64,000 bases of DNA from Streptomyces fagopyri (GCF_009498275.1 NZ_CP045643.1:8494001-8558000); one strand, 5' to 3'. Positions 24,221 through 32,790 are shown, counted from the stretch's first letter. Program-made: numbers and translations. Notes: generated by a model not told the origin, from the letters alone.

Positions 24221-24420
24221 CGCGCCCTTCCAGGAGAGTTGAACGTGCCGGCCTCGGCAGTGGTGTCGTACGCGCGCATCCACGTTATGCAGACCTGCCG
24301 CCCGTGAGCTGTCCGGCATTGCGCCGGACCGGGTGGTGGCCGGACCTCTGATCAGCGTCTCCGACGGCACCTCCCGGGCCCGGTGGCACCACCCCCCAGG
24401 TCATGCCTTCGACAGGGGGG
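24221..24420 (-). ncRNA. Candidate bridge-RNA region upstream of the IS110 transposase
   Basis: About 200 nt without a gene precede the transposase inside the element. It contains a perfect stem-loop, 7-bp arms GTCCGGC/GCCGGAC (24311-24317 and 24323-24329) with a 5-nt loop, and other GC-rich dyads near 24335-24390. In the IS110 subgroup the bridge RNA is encoded upstream of the recombinase, so this is where to look. I have no covariance evidence. Confidence 0.3.
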
Positions 24421-24573
24421 AACAGTCATGCCGGGCCCGGAGGCCAGCGGCCCTCTTGCAGGACCGCGAAGAAGATAACGGGGGCGAGGGCGGGACGGAA
24501 CCGGACACCGCGAGGTCGGGGGCAGGGCGGAGGCAGGGGCGAAGCGATGGGCCGGGGGACAGGGGGCGGGCCG

Positions 24574-26109
24574 TCAGGGAGTGGACGCGGATTCCGGTTT
24601 CGTCGCGGGGGCGCTGTCGGCCGCGTGCTTCACCGCGGCCTTCGCGATGTTGCGGGCCATGCCGCCGAACACGGCGGCGTGGAACGGCGAGACGCTCCAC
24701 CAGTAGGCGTGCCCCAGCAGCCCGTGCGGGTGGAACAGCGCCCGCTGGCGGAACCGTGACCCGCCGTCGTCGCCGGTCTCGGCGTACATCTCCAGCCAGG
24801 CCAGCCCCGGCAGCCGCATCTCCGCGCGCAGCCGCAGCAGATGGCCCGGCTCGATCTCCTCGACCCGCCAGAAGTCGAGCGAGTCGCCCGTCCGCAGGCG
24901 GGTCGCGTCGCGTCGCCCGCGCCGCAGACCGACACCGCCCACCATGCGGTCCAGCCAGCCGCGCACGGCCCAGGCCAGGGGGAAGGAGTACCAGCCGTTG
25001 TCGCCGCCGATACCCTCGATCACCTTCCACAGGGCCTCGCGCGGCGCGTCCACGGTCAGCTCGCGACGGTCGGTGTAGAGGCTGCCGCCCGCCCAGTCGG
25101 GGTCGGTGGGGAGCGGATCGCTGGGCGCGCCCGGCACCGAGGCCGACGACCACCTCGTGGTGACCTGGGCGTCCCTCACCCGCTGCAGCGCCAGGGACAC
25201 CGCCTCGTCGAAGCCGATCGGACGCCCCGGCGGATCGGGCACGTACCGGACGATGTCGTGTTCGTGGCACACGACCTCGTGCCGCAGCGACTCGGTGAGC
25301 GGGCGCGCGATGGACGCGGGTACCGGGGTGACGAGTCCGACCCAGTGACTGGACAGCCGGGGGGTGAGCACCGGCACGGGGAAGATGAGCCTGCGGGGCA
25401 GGGCGGCGATGGTCGCGTACCGCCGCATCATCTCCAGGTACGTCAGGATCTCGGGGCCGCCGATGTCGAAGGTGCGGTTGACGTCCGCGGGCATCAGGGC
25501 GCTGCCGACGAGGGTGCGCAGCACGTCCCGTACCCCCATCGGCTGGATGCGGGTGTGCACCCAGCTCGGCGTGACCATCACCGGCAGCCGCTCCGTGAGG
25601 TAGCGCAGCATCTCGAAGGACGCCGAGCCGGAGCCGATGATCACCGCGGCGCGCAGCACGGTGGTCGGCACGCCGGAGTGCAGCAGGATGCGGCCGACCT
25701 CGGTACGGGATCTGAGGTGCGGCGACAGTTCCGTCTCCGGTACACCCGGCGGGGTGAGGCCGCCCAGGTAGACGATCCGCCGGACGCCGGCCGCGCGGGC
25801 CCGCTCGCCGAAGATCCGCGCCGCCTCGCGGTCGGTCGCCTCGAAGTCGTGGCCCGTGCCGAGGGCGTGGACGAGGTAGTACGCGACATCCGTGTCACGC
25901 ATCGCCTCGGCCACCGAGTCGGCGTCCAGTACGTCGCCCCGCACGACCTCCGCCTCGCCCGCCCACGGGTAGTCGCGCAGCTTGGCGGGGGAGCGGGCGA
26001 GACAGCGCACCCGGTGTCCCTCCGCCAGCAGCTCGGGGACCAGCCGTCCGCCGATGTAGCCCGTGGCACCGGTCACCAGACATCGCAGGCCGGTGTCGTC
26101 CTCGCTCAT
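24574..26109 (-). CDS. SDR-type NAD(P)-binding protein with DUF2867 domain
   Basis: 511 residues. The N-terminal atypical-SDR Rossmann domain begins LRCLVTGATGYIGGRLVPELL, with RCLARSP as the cofactor-specificity loop and RIVYLGGLTP later. The C-terminal 160 residues (from about 345) are the DUF2867 domain: LYTDRRELTVDAPREALWKVIEGIGGDNGWY and SLDFWRVEEIEPGHLLRLRAEMRLPG. This fusion is common in actinomycetes, and I recall it near light-response genes. Reaction unknown. It is divergent from the MarR gene. Before the IS insertion it probably stood directly upstream of the photolyase on the same strand. Confidence 0.92.
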   Translation of the reverse strand: MSEDDTGLRCLVTGATGYIGGRLVPELLAEGHRVRCLARSPAKLRDYPWAGEAEVVRGDVLDADSVAEAMRDTDVAYYLVHALGTGHDFEATDREAARIFGERARAAGVRRIVYLGGLTPPGVPETELSPHLRSRTEVGRILLHSGVPTTVLRAAVIIGSGSASFEMLRYLTERLPVMVTPSWVHTRIQPMGVRDVLRTLVGSALMPADVNRTFDIGGPEILTYLEMMRRYATIAALPRRLIFPVPVLTPRLSSHWVGLVTPVPASIARPLTESLRHEVVCHEHDIVRYVPDPPGRPIGFDEAVSLALQRVRDAQVTTRWSSASVPGAPSDPLPTDPDWAGGSLYTDRRELTVDAPREALWKVIEGIGGDNGWYSFPLAWAVRGWLDRMVGGVGLRRGRRDATRLRTGDSLDFWRVEEIEPGHLLRLRAEMRLPGLAWLEMYAETGDDGGSRFRQRALFHPHGLLGHAYWWSVSPFHAAVFGGMARNIAKAAVKHAADSAPATKPESASTP

Positions 26110-26163
26110 GGGTCCCTCCGTCGTTCGCCGCGTCGCCCCCTTTCCGTACTCCCCTCGTGATGC

Positions 26164-26191
26164 CTTCCACGCGGGCGGTGACGGTGGATGC
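26164..26191 (-). promoter_or_regulatory. Possible ECF-type promoter of the SDR gene
   Basis: On the minus strand GCATCC (26191-26186), 16 nt, TGGAAG (26169-26164), 55 nt upstream of the ATG at 26109. The -35 equals that of the photolyase promoter; the -10 is weaker. Confidence 0.35.
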
Positions 26192-26247
26192 GCGCAAGCG
26201 GTCTTTCCGGCGACCGGGGATCCACGAGGGGGCGGACGGCGGACTTC

Positions 26248-26253
26248 TATAGG
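26248..26253 (+). promoter_or_regulatory. -10 element of the MarR gene
   Basis: TATAGG ends 8 nt before the GTG at 26262, with no ribosome site between. A leaderless transcript is likely, as for the photoreceptor gene, whose TATAGT lies 6 nt before its start. Confidence 0.45.
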
Positions 26254-26261
26254 CTGATCGC

Positions 26262-26783
26262 GTGGCCAGACGAGACGACGGTGACGACCGGGCGGGTGAC
26301 CCGCCGCCCGAGGGCGGTCGGGGGCTGGAGGGTGCCGAGGCGACCGGTCTCCAGGCCTTCGCGGTGCAGCTGCGCCGCATGAACGGCGAGATCAACCGTC
26401 TGGTGCACGCCTTCGCCGGTGAACACGGTCTGCACGCGACCGACGTACAGGCGCTGGCCGCGATCCTCGACGCGCCGGAGCCGCTCACCCCCGGCCGGCT
26501 GCGCGACCATCTCGGACTCACCTCGGGCGCGGTCACGGCCTGTCTCGACCGGCTCGAACGCGCGGGCCACATCCGGCGGGTCAGGGAGAGTCCCGACCGC
26601 AGGGTGGTCCACCTGCACTACGTCTCCGAGGCCAGGACGGCGGCCCGCGCCCATTTCCGGCCGCTCGCCGAGGTCACCGCGCGGGTGCGCGACCGTTTCG
26701 ACGAGGACGAGCTGTCCGTGGTGCTCCGCTTCCTCGCCGAGATGAACGAGGAACTCTCCACCGTGCGCTCACCCGGCCGCTGA
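26262..26783 (+). CDS. MarR-family regulator
   Basis: 173 residues from a GTG at 26262. After a 30-residue acidic, Gly-rich start comes a typical MarR domain: VQLRRMNGEINRLVHAFAGEHGLHATDVQAL, recognition helix region LTSGAVTACLDRLERAGHIRR, wing ESPDRRVVHLHYV. It is divergent from the SDR gene and precedes the MMPL exporter, whose leader carries a MarR-like inverted repeat (26918-26942). Control of the exporter is the simplest inference. From memory, S. coelicolor has a MarR gene beside litR (litQ), so membership in the light cluster is also plausible. Confidence 0.9.
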   Translation: MARRDDGDDRAGDPPPEGGRGLEGAEATGLQAFAVQLRRMNGEINRLVHAFAGEHGLHATDVQALAAILDAPEPLTPGRLRDHLGLTSGAVTACLDRLERAGHIRRVRESPDRRVVHLHYVSEARTAARAHFRPLAEVTARVRDRFDEDELSVVLRFLAEMNEELSTVRSPGR

Positions 26784-26917
26784 GCCCGGCGCGGCGGCCT
26801 CCGAAGCGGGTCGGGCGACGAGAAGGGTGCCGCGGCGCATCCGGTCCGGCGCCTGGAGGGGAAGGGCGGGGGGAACGGGATCAGGGTCCTGATGGTCTAC
26901 GATTCTGCAAGATATTT

Positions 26918-26942
26918 CAATGATTGAGATTCTTGATCATTG
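26918..26942. promoter_or_regulatory. MarR-like operator before the MMPL gene
   Basis: CAATGAT (26918-26924) and ATCATTG (26936-26942) are perfect inverted arms around an 11-nt spacer. The surrounding 26,900-26,945 is AT-rich, unlike the rest of the window, and probably also holds the promoter of the exporter at 26983. Confidence 0.55.
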
Positions 26943-26982
26943 AGACAAGTGCCCCGCGTGACACCGTGACACCTGGAGAGCG

Positions 26983-29100
26983 ATGTCCCTCACCCCGCGA
27001 CGGGCCCTGTGGCTGATCCCCGTCGTCCTGCTCGTCGCCTGGCTCGGCATCGGAGGAACCCTCGGCCCCTACGCCGGCCGGCTCGGCGAGGTCTCGACCA
27101 ACGACCGGGCCGCGTTCCTGCCGCGCAGCGCCGAGTCCACCGAGGTGGTCGCCCGGCAGCGCGCCTTCCAGCAGGCCGAGACGCTGCCCGCGATCGTCGT
27201 CTGGACCGTCGACGACGGCGGGACGTCGACCGGAGCCCGGCAGGCCGCCGCCACCCGCGCGCTCGCCTCGCTGACCGGCGTCCCGGGGGTGGTCGGCGAG
27301 GCGTCCCCCGCACTGCCGTCGCGCGACGGCAAGGCGCTGGAGGGTGTCGTCCAACTGAGGCCCGACCTGGGCAAGCGGCTCCCCGACACGCTCGACCGGA
27401 TCCGCTCGGCGGCCGAGCGCGTCCCGGGGACGACCGCCCGGACGGCGGGGCCCGCGGCCAGCCAGGCGGACCTCACCGACGCGTTCGCCGGGATCGACGG
27501 ACTGCTGCTCGGGGTGGCCCTCGCCACCGTGCTGGTCATCCTGCTGCTCGTCCACCGCAGCGTGCTGCTGCCGCTCGTCATCATCCTCGGCTCGGTCTTC
27601 GCGCTCGGCCTCGCCTGCGCCATCGTCTACGCGCTCGCCGCCCACGACGTCGTACGCGTCGACGGCCAGGTGCAGGGCATCCTCTCCATCCTGGTGATCG
27701 GCGCCGCCACCGACTACGCGCTGCTGCTGACCGCGCGCTACCGCGAGGAACTCGCCCTGCGCGCCGACCGGTTCGCGGCCGTCCGGGCGGCGCTGCGCCG
27801 GTCCTGGGGTGCCATCGTCGCCAGCGCGGGAACCGTCGCCCTCGGCCTGCTGGCGCTGCTGCTCAGCGATCTGACGAACAACCGGGCGCTCGGACCGGTG
27901 GGCGCCATCGGCGTGGTCTGCGCCGTACTGAGCTCGCTGACCTTCCTGCCGGCCGTCCTGGTGCTGCTCGGGCCCGCCGCCTACTGGCCGGCCGCGCCCC
28001 GGGCCACGGGTGACGCGCGGGGCGGCAGCCGCGTCTGGAACCGGGTCGCGGCCCTGGTGGACCGTGCGCCGCGAAAGGTCTGGGCGGGCGCCCTGGTGGG
28101 GCTGCTCGCCTGCGCGGCCTTCGCGCCCACGCTGACCGCCAAGGGCGTTCCGCTCGACGAGATCTTCGTCGACGACGCGCCGTCCGTCGCCGCGCAGGAG
28201 AGTCTCGGACGGCACTTCCCGGGCGGCTCCGGGAACCCCGCCGTGATCATCGCCAACGCGGACCGCGTCGACCAGGTCACGGCGGCGGCGCGTGCCACCG
28301 ACGGGGTCGCGTCGGCCGTCGCGGTCACGGCGTCCGGACGTCCGGGCGGGGGAGCGCCCCAGGTCGTCGACGGCCGCGTCCGCGTAGACGCCACCCTGCG
28401 AGCCGCCGCCGACAGCGGCGCGGCCACCGACACCGTGGCGCGACTGCGCGACGCGGTGCACGCCGTGCCGGACGCCGACGCGCTCGTCGGGGGCTACACC
28501 GCCCAGCAGTACGACACCCGGCGGACCGCCGAACACGACCGCACCCTCATCGTGCCCGTGGTGCTCGCCATCATCCTGGTCATCCTGGTGGGCCTGCTGC
28601 GCTCGCTGCTGATGCCGGTGCTGCTCGTGGCCACGGTGGCGCTCAACTTCCTCGCCACCCTCGGGATCTCCTCGCTCGTCTTCCGCCATGTTTTCGGCTT
28701 CACCGGCACCGACGCGTCCGTTCCGCTGTACGGCTTCGTGTTCCTGGTGGCCCTCGGCGTGGACTACAACATCTTCCTGATGTCCCGGGTCCGGGAGGAG
28801 TCGTTGATCCACGGTGTGCGCCAGGGGGTGCTGCGCGGACTCGTCAGCACCGGCGGGGTGATCACCTCGGCGGGCGTGGTCCTCGCCGCGACCTTCGCCG
28901 CCCTCGGTGTCATCCCGCTGGCCTTCCTCGTGCAGATCGCCTTCATCGTCGCCTTCGGCGTCCTGCTCGACACCCTGGTGGTGCGCTCGCTGCTGGTGCC
29001 CGCACTCGTCCGTGACATCGGGCGACGCGCGTGGTGGCCGGGACGGCTCAGCCGCGAGCCCGCCCCGCTGCCCGGGGTCGAGGAGCACGTCACCGTCTGA
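26983..29100 (+). CDS. MMPL-family RND transporter
   Basis: 705 residues, full length for bacterial MMPL exporters. Membrane helices: one at the N-terminus (ALWLIPVVLLVAWLGIGG), five around residues 165-330, one near 360 and five near 525-690. Two large extracellular loops lie after the first and seventh helices. MMPL signatures include GAATDYALLLTARYREEL (about 240) and ALGVDYNIFLMSRVREE (about 590), holding the Asp-Tyr proton-relay pairs. It probably exports lipids or hydrophobic compounds using the proton gradient. The ATG is preceded by TGGAGA. Likely repressed by the adjacent MarR protein. Confidence 0.93.
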   Translation: MSLTPRRALWLIPVVLLVAWLGIGGTLGPYAGRLGEVSTNDRAAFLPRSAESTEVVARQRAFQQAETLPAIVVWTVDDGGTSTGARQAAATRALASLTGVPGVVGEASPALPSRDGKALEGVVQLRPDLGKRLPDTLDRIRSAAERVPGTTARTAGPAASQADLTDAFAGIDGLLLGVALATVLVILLLVHRSVLLPLVIILGSVFALGLACAIVYALAAHDVVRVDGQVQGILSILVIGAATDYALLLTARYREELALRADRFAAVRAALRRSWGAIVASAGTVALGLLALLLSDLTNNRALGPVGAIGVVCAVLSSLTFLPAVLVLLGPAAYWPAAPRATGDARGGSRVWNRVAALVDRAPRKVWAGALVGLLACAAFAPTLTAKGVPLDEIFVDDAPSVAAQESLGRHFPGGSGNPAVIIANADRVDQVTAAARATDGVASAVAVTASGRPGGGAPQVVDGRVRVDATLRAAADSGAATDTVARLRDAVHAVPDADALVGGYTAQQYDTRRTAEHDRTLIVPVVLAIILVILVGLLRSLLMPVLLVATVALNFLATLGISSLVFRHVFGFTGTDASVPLYGFVFLVALGVDYNIFLMSRVREESLIHGVRQGVLRGLVSTGGVITSAGVVLAATFAALGVIPLAFLVQIAFIVAFGVLLDTLVVRSLLVPALVRDIGRRAWWPGRLSREPAPLPGVEEHVTV

Positions 29101-29249
29101 GACGGCCGTCCGCGGCCGGGCCCGTCCGCACCGGGTCCCGCCGCGACCGCCACGGCCCTCCCGGGCATGTACACGGAAAACGCGGGCAAGTGGATTCCAG
29201 GCGACTCGGCGGTCCGAGTCGGAAGCCGGAGCTGGAGGTGTCCGCCGCT

Positions 29250-29417
29250 ATGGGCGCGAAGGTGCTGGAACGATTTCCCGCAGGGTCCCCGCGCGGATCC
29301 TGGACGGCGGAGGAGTACGCCGCCCGACGCCGTACCGAGGGCCAGCCGGCCACCGTCGTGATGGATCTGAAGTCGGATGCCTTCCTCGTGGTCGTCCCGT
29401 CCGGGGACGAGGACTGA
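29250..29417 (+). CDS. Small conserved protein, 55 residues
   Basis: The ATG at 29250 lies 9 nt after GGAGGTG. The product runs MGAKVLERFPAGSPRGSWTA to FLVVVPSGDED, with a central VVMDLKSDAFLVVVP. It has strong coding bias, and I recall similar tiny proteins (LERFP-GSPRG-W, VVMDL-SD-F-VVV) across Streptomyces. No membrane segment. Function unknown. A GTG at 29238 is in frame but lies inside the ribosome site. Confidence 0.7.
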   Translation: MGAKVLERFPAGSPRGSWTAEEYAARRRTEGQPATVVMDLKSDAFLVVVPSGDED

Positions 29418-29419
29418 GC

Positions 29420-29450
29420 GGCCCGGCACGCCCGGTCGGCGGGCCGGGCC
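29420..29450. terminator. Terminator between convergent genes
   Basis: 8-bp arms GGCCCGGC (29420-29427) and GCCGGGCC (29443-29450) lie directly after the stop of the small gene (29417), facing the membrane-protein gene that ends at 29489. Confidence 0.55.
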
Positions 29451-29488
29451 CGCGCGACGGGCCGCGCCGCGTTCACGCTGTCACCCCG

Positions 29489-31471
29489 TCACCGACCGGG
29501 ATCACCGACCGGGTCCAGTGAGGTGCCGTTGCCCAGACGGGCCGACACCCGGGTCCGGGAGTCCCTCGGCGCGCGGACGGCGAGCGTCCGGCCCCGCTGC
29601 CGGACTGTCACCTCGCCGCTCACGTCGATACGGGTGACCGCCCGGCTGCCGGCCGCCAGCAGATACCAGCGCCCGGTGCGCGAACGCCAGTGGACGTCGG
29701 CCACCACGTGCCGGCCGAACCTGCCGCAGGCCGCGGTGGACCGGGCCCGGCCGACCACCTCCGCGGGAGCGGACGGGGAGGAGGCCGGGGCACGCAGCAC
29801 CAGCTCCACGTCACCGGGCCCGCGCCAGGTCGAGGCCCGCGCGCAGGTCCACACCGCGTGTCCGCCCCGCTCCGGCAACTCCTGCTCGGCGAAGTCCCAG
29901 GCGTTGACCGCCCGGACCCCCGTGCCCCGCAACTCTTCGAGCCCGCACGCCAGATGAGCCCAGGCGAGGAGGGCAGGTCCGCCGGTCGCCTCGCGGGGTT
30001 CCCGGGCCGGAGGGCTCCCGTGCCCCGGCAGCGGGGTGTAGGTGAGGTGCGCCGGGGACAACTCGCCGAGGTCGGTCAGCAGGAACGCGTGCTTCTCCAC
30101 GATGCGCGCGGAGGAACGCAGTTGCAGCACGGGCCGGGTGTCGCAGGCCGCCTTCCTGCTGGGCGCGGGGACGGGCGCGGTGACCCCGTCCCGGGCGACG
30201 CCGACCGGCCGTGCGGGGGAGTCGGGGCGCAGCAGGTCGCGGCGGGACGCCTCCGCGATCCAGGGCGCGAGCAGATACCGCGCGCCACGGGCACCGCGGT
30301 GGACGACCAGGGCGGCGGCGGTCGTCACGTCCGCGTCGTCGGCCCGCGCGAGGGCGAGCGCACCGGGCCCGGGGGCGTCGAGCGGCTCGCTGTAGCGCAC
30401 CACCCGCCGGCCGTCGTACAGGAGCACCACGGCGTCGCCGCCGACGTTCCCGGCGTAGAGCAACTGGGGCGAGTGCGGTGGAGGGTCCGTGGGGGTGCCG
30501 GGCGTCATGGTGACCCGTCGTGCGGATGCGGGGCCGCCCCATGTGGACAGAGCCCTGACCAGCAGTTCCCGGTCGTTCACGCGGGTGCCCCGCGCGGGCC
30601 ACGCGGTGAGGTCGACCCGGGAGGTGTCGGCCCAGACGTCCCCGGCGGTACGCACCAGGTCCTCGGGCCGGGGCAGCCCCCCGCCGGTACGGGCGCCGGT
30701 GACCGGCCGGGACGGCGCCGACCCCTGGCCGGCGACCGTCAGCACCAGCCCGGTGATCACGGCGGCGGTCAGCGCGGCCCACACGAACCGCACCCGCCGT
30801 CTGCGGCGCAGCAGATCGGTGGGCCGGGTCAGCACCGAGCACGCGTCGAACTCCCTCGACGTGAGCAGGGTCCGCGCCGCCGCCCCCGCCGACTCGTCGA
30901 GCCGGTTCGCCGACCGCAGGGCGCCCTCGGGGTCGGGGACGCCCGCCGTGCGCAGCAGGGACTCGACCGTCGCGTCGGCGAGCCCGTCCACCCGGCGCAG
31001 CACGAACGCCGCCCGTCCCGCGGCCGACGCACCCGCGAGGGCCTGGCTCAGGGCGAGCTCCTCGGCCCCGCCCGCGCGCGGGAAGAGCCGCAGCCCCCAG
31101 ACGACGGGCAGCGTCGGAAGGACCGTACGGGGCGGCGGCATCCCGCGGGGCCATCCGCGCGGGGACCGGCCGTGCGCCAGGGCGGAGCGCACGACCCGTC
31201 CGCGCAGGCGGTCCTTCTCCGCGAGGGACTGGCGCGCCGTCCCCCGCGGGGCCGGCACCAGGGGCCCGGCTCGTCCGGGCCGCGTCCCCCGCAGCGACCG
31301 CTGCACCAGGGAGTGCGCCACGAGAATGCGACGGTGCCTGCTCAGCGACGACGGCAGCGTCAGATACGCCAGCCGCACCAGGTCGCTGTACTCCTCGACC
31401 AGGGCGGCCTCGGCCCGGTCGAGTCCGGACCTGCCACGGCGGACGGCACGGGGAAACGGAGGGAGGGGCAT
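29489..31471 (-). CDS. Single-pass membrane protein of unknown function
   Basis: 660 residues from the ATG at 31471. The N-terminal 210 residues are cytoplasmic and start with LVEEYSDLVRLAYLTLPSSL, weakly like the opening of an ECF sigma region 2, but without the DNA-binding motifs. A basic stop (RRRRRVR) and a single membrane helix (VWAALTAAVITGLVLTVA, about residue 230) follow, then a large extracytoplasmic part rich in beta-strand-like segments. No enzyme motif is recognised. It starts 34 nt after the LysR gene on the same strand, so they may be co-transcribed. Confidence 0.75.
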   Translation of the reverse strand: MPLPPFPRAVRRGRSGLDRAEAALVEEYSDLVRLAYLTLPSSLSRHRRILVAHSLVQRSLRGTRPGRAGPLVPAPRGTARQSLAEKDRLRGRVVRSALAHGRSPRGWPRGMPPPRTVLPTLPVVWGLRLFPRAGGAEELALSQALAGASAAGRAAFVLRRVDGLADATVESLLRTAGVPDPEGALRSANRLDESAGAAARTLLTSREFDACSVLTRPTDLLRRRRRVRFVWAALTAAVITGLVLTVAGQGSAPSRPVTGARTGGGLPRPEDLVRTAGDVWADTSRVDLTAWPARGTRVNDRELLVRALSTWGGPASARRVTMTPGTPTDPPPHSPQLLYAGNVGGDAVVLLYDGRRVVRYSEPLDAPGPGALALARADDADVTTAAALVVHRGARGARYLLAPWIAEASRRDLLRPDSPARPVGVARDGVTAPVPAPSRKAACDTRPVLQLRSSARIVEKHAFLLTDLGELSPAHLTYTPLPGHGSPPAREPREATGGPALLAWAHLACGLEELRGTGVRAVNAWDFAEQELPERGGHAVWTCARASTWRGPGDVELVLRAPASSPSAPAEVVGRARSTAACGRFGRHVVADVHWRSRTGRWYLLAAGSRAVTRIDVSGEVTVRQRGRTLAVRAPRDSRTRVSARLGNGTSLDPVGDPGR

Positions 31472-31505
31472 GGAACGAATGCCTTCCGAAGGTGCTGGCG
31501 TCCTG

Positions 31506-32504
31506 TCACGCCGATCCGTCAAACGAGTGACTCTTCGGATGGTCACAGGACGGCGCCCCCGGGCGGTCGCCGCCGGCCCGGGCCGTGGCCGCCAGATCGC
31601 CGCCGAGCTCCGCGGACCTGCGCACGAACGCGTCGTGCAGGTCGCCCGCGGCGCGCGGGACGGAGTCCGTCCTGCGGCGCCGCAGCATCAGCAGGACGCG
31701 GGTCGTGCCGTCGGTGAGCGGCCGGTACGTGAGGGTCCCGCACCGCTCCAGAGGATCGCCGATGACGCTGAAGTCGGGCAGTACGGTGACGCCGAGACCC
31801 TCGGCGACCATGAGCTTGCCCATCTCCGCACCGTCGGTCGAGTACGACAGGGACGGACCCCGGCCCTCCAGGAACCGGTGCAGGTAGCGGTGCATGACAT
31901 AGCCGGAGCGCATCGCGATCAAGGGCTCGCGCCCGTCGAGGAGATCGGCCGGCGACACGGCGGACGACGCGGCCAGCGGACTGTCCGGGCGTACGCACAC
32001 CACCGGCCGTCCGCGCAGCAGTTCGGTGGTCTCGAAGCCGGCGGGCATGTCGTCGCCGTCCAGGTGGTTCACCAGCCCGAGGTCGAAACCGCCCTCCGAG
32101 AGGGCCCGGTGGATCTCCGTCTGCTGTGCGCCGACCACTTCGACCTGTGTCTGCGGGTGCGTCGCGCGAAATCCCCGGACGACCGGGATGAGCAGCGGCA
32201 CCGTCGCCGCGTTCACCGTGCCGACGCGGACCATCCGGCTGACGCGGTGCTGCTCGCCCGCCGCGCCGCGCAGCCGGTCGACCGCGTCCAGCACGTTGAT
32301 GATGTGCGGCAGCAGTTCGCGCCCCTCGGCGCTCATCCGGGCCCCGGACCGCTTGCGCTCCAGGAGGTCGACGCCGAGCTCCCGCTCCAGATTCCGTACG
32401 GTCTCGCTCAGCGCGGGCTGTGAGAGATGGAGTTCCTCGGCGGCCCGGCGCAATGAGCCGAGGCGGGTGACCGCCGCGATGTACTCCAGTTGCTCGGTGC
32501 GCAC
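31506..32504 (-). CDS. LysR-family regulator of the sulfur operon
   Basis: 332 residues from the GTG at 32504 (VRTEQLEYIAAV). The HTH is EQLEYIAAVTRLGSLRRAAEELHLSQPALSETVRNLE; the periplasmic-binding-like effector domain follows, with MVRVGTVNAATVPLLIPVV and GLGVTVLPDF. The last 30 residues are a polar tail. It is divergent from the SfnG/SsuE/SfnB/SsuD operon, so by the usual LysR rule it probably controls that operon in response to a sulfur metabolite. Resembles CbbR/Cbl-like activators only generally. Confidence 0.88.
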   Translation of the reverse strand: MRTEQLEYIAAVTRLGSLRRAAEELHLSQPALSETVRNLERELGVDLLERKRSGARMSAEGRELLPHIINVLDAVDRLRGAAGEQHRVSRMVRVGTVNAATVPLLIPVVRGFRATHPQTQVEVVGAQQTEIHRALSEGGFDLGLVNHLDGDDMPAGFETTELLRGRPVVCVRPDSPLAASSAVSPADLLDGREPLIAMRSGYVMHRYLHRFLEGRGPSLSYSTDGAEMGKLMVAEGLGVTVLPDFSVIGDPLERCGTLTYRPLTDGTTRVLLMLRRRRTDSVPRAAGDLHDAFVRRSAELGGDLAATARAGGDRPGAPSCDHPKSHSFDGSA

Positions 32505-32641
32505 ATCAGCAGCATGCGACCGCCGACGCGGGCGGTTCAAGGGCTGCCCTGTCACGCCTTCGTGAAATTCGCCGGTCCGGGATGCGAGACCGGGCCGCCG
32601 TTCCTTGACGGTCCTGACCGGCGGCTGCCACGATCGGCCAC

Positions 32642-32725
32642 ATGAAGAAGCGACCGGACCTCACGCGACGACGCCACGTCGATCTCGCGCGTGTCTCCAG
32701 CGCCTTCTGTTGTCGCGAAGCCTGA
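32642..32725 (+). CDS. Cysteine-attenuation leader peptide
   Basis: A 27-codon frame, MKKRPDLTRRRHVDLARVSS followed by AFCCREA. The two Cys codons TGT TGT are at 32708-32713, three codons before the stop. The layout (basic start, H-x-x-L-x-R-V motif, Cys run near the end, 170 nt before sulfur genes) is that of the actinobacterial leader peptides where ribosome stalling at Cys codons under cysteine shortage lets transcription continue. A 6-bp-arm hairpin follows (32764-32790). No strong ribosome site is visible. Confidence 0.75.
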   Translation: MKKRPDLTRRRHVDLARVSSAFCCREA

Positions 32726-32763
32726 CGATCCCGACGGTAGGGTCCCCTTCGCACCGGCCGCCC

Positions 32764-32790
32764 GCCCGCAGGTGAACTTCCCCCGCGGGC
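32764..32790 (+). promoter_or_regulatory. Possible attenuator hairpin
   Basis: GCCCGC (32764-32769) and GCGGGC (32785-32790) pair around a 15-nt loop, 39 nt after the leader-peptide stop and before the SfnG start at 32899. It could be the terminator arm of cysteine attenuation, or occlude translation. The stem is short, so this is tentative. Confidence 0.35.

Larger units (their letters stand above)
22937..24420 (-). mobile_element. IS110-family insertion sequence, ends approximate
   Basis: One transposase gene with non-coding flanks. CCCCTGTCG (22966-22974) on the left and CGACAGGGG (24410-24418) on the right are 9-bp inverted repeats and may be subterminal repeats as seen in the IS1111 branch. 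A 9-bp-arm hairpin lies at 22937-22969. I could not fix the outer boundaries or a target duplication; IS110 elements often leave none. The element separates the photolyase from the SDR gene and ends next to the photolyase -35 box. Confidence 0.75.

Noticed and set aside
29489..31471. ECF sigma factor with a C-terminal membrane domain
   Set aside because: The N-terminal resemblance to region 2 is slight and no region 4 is present.
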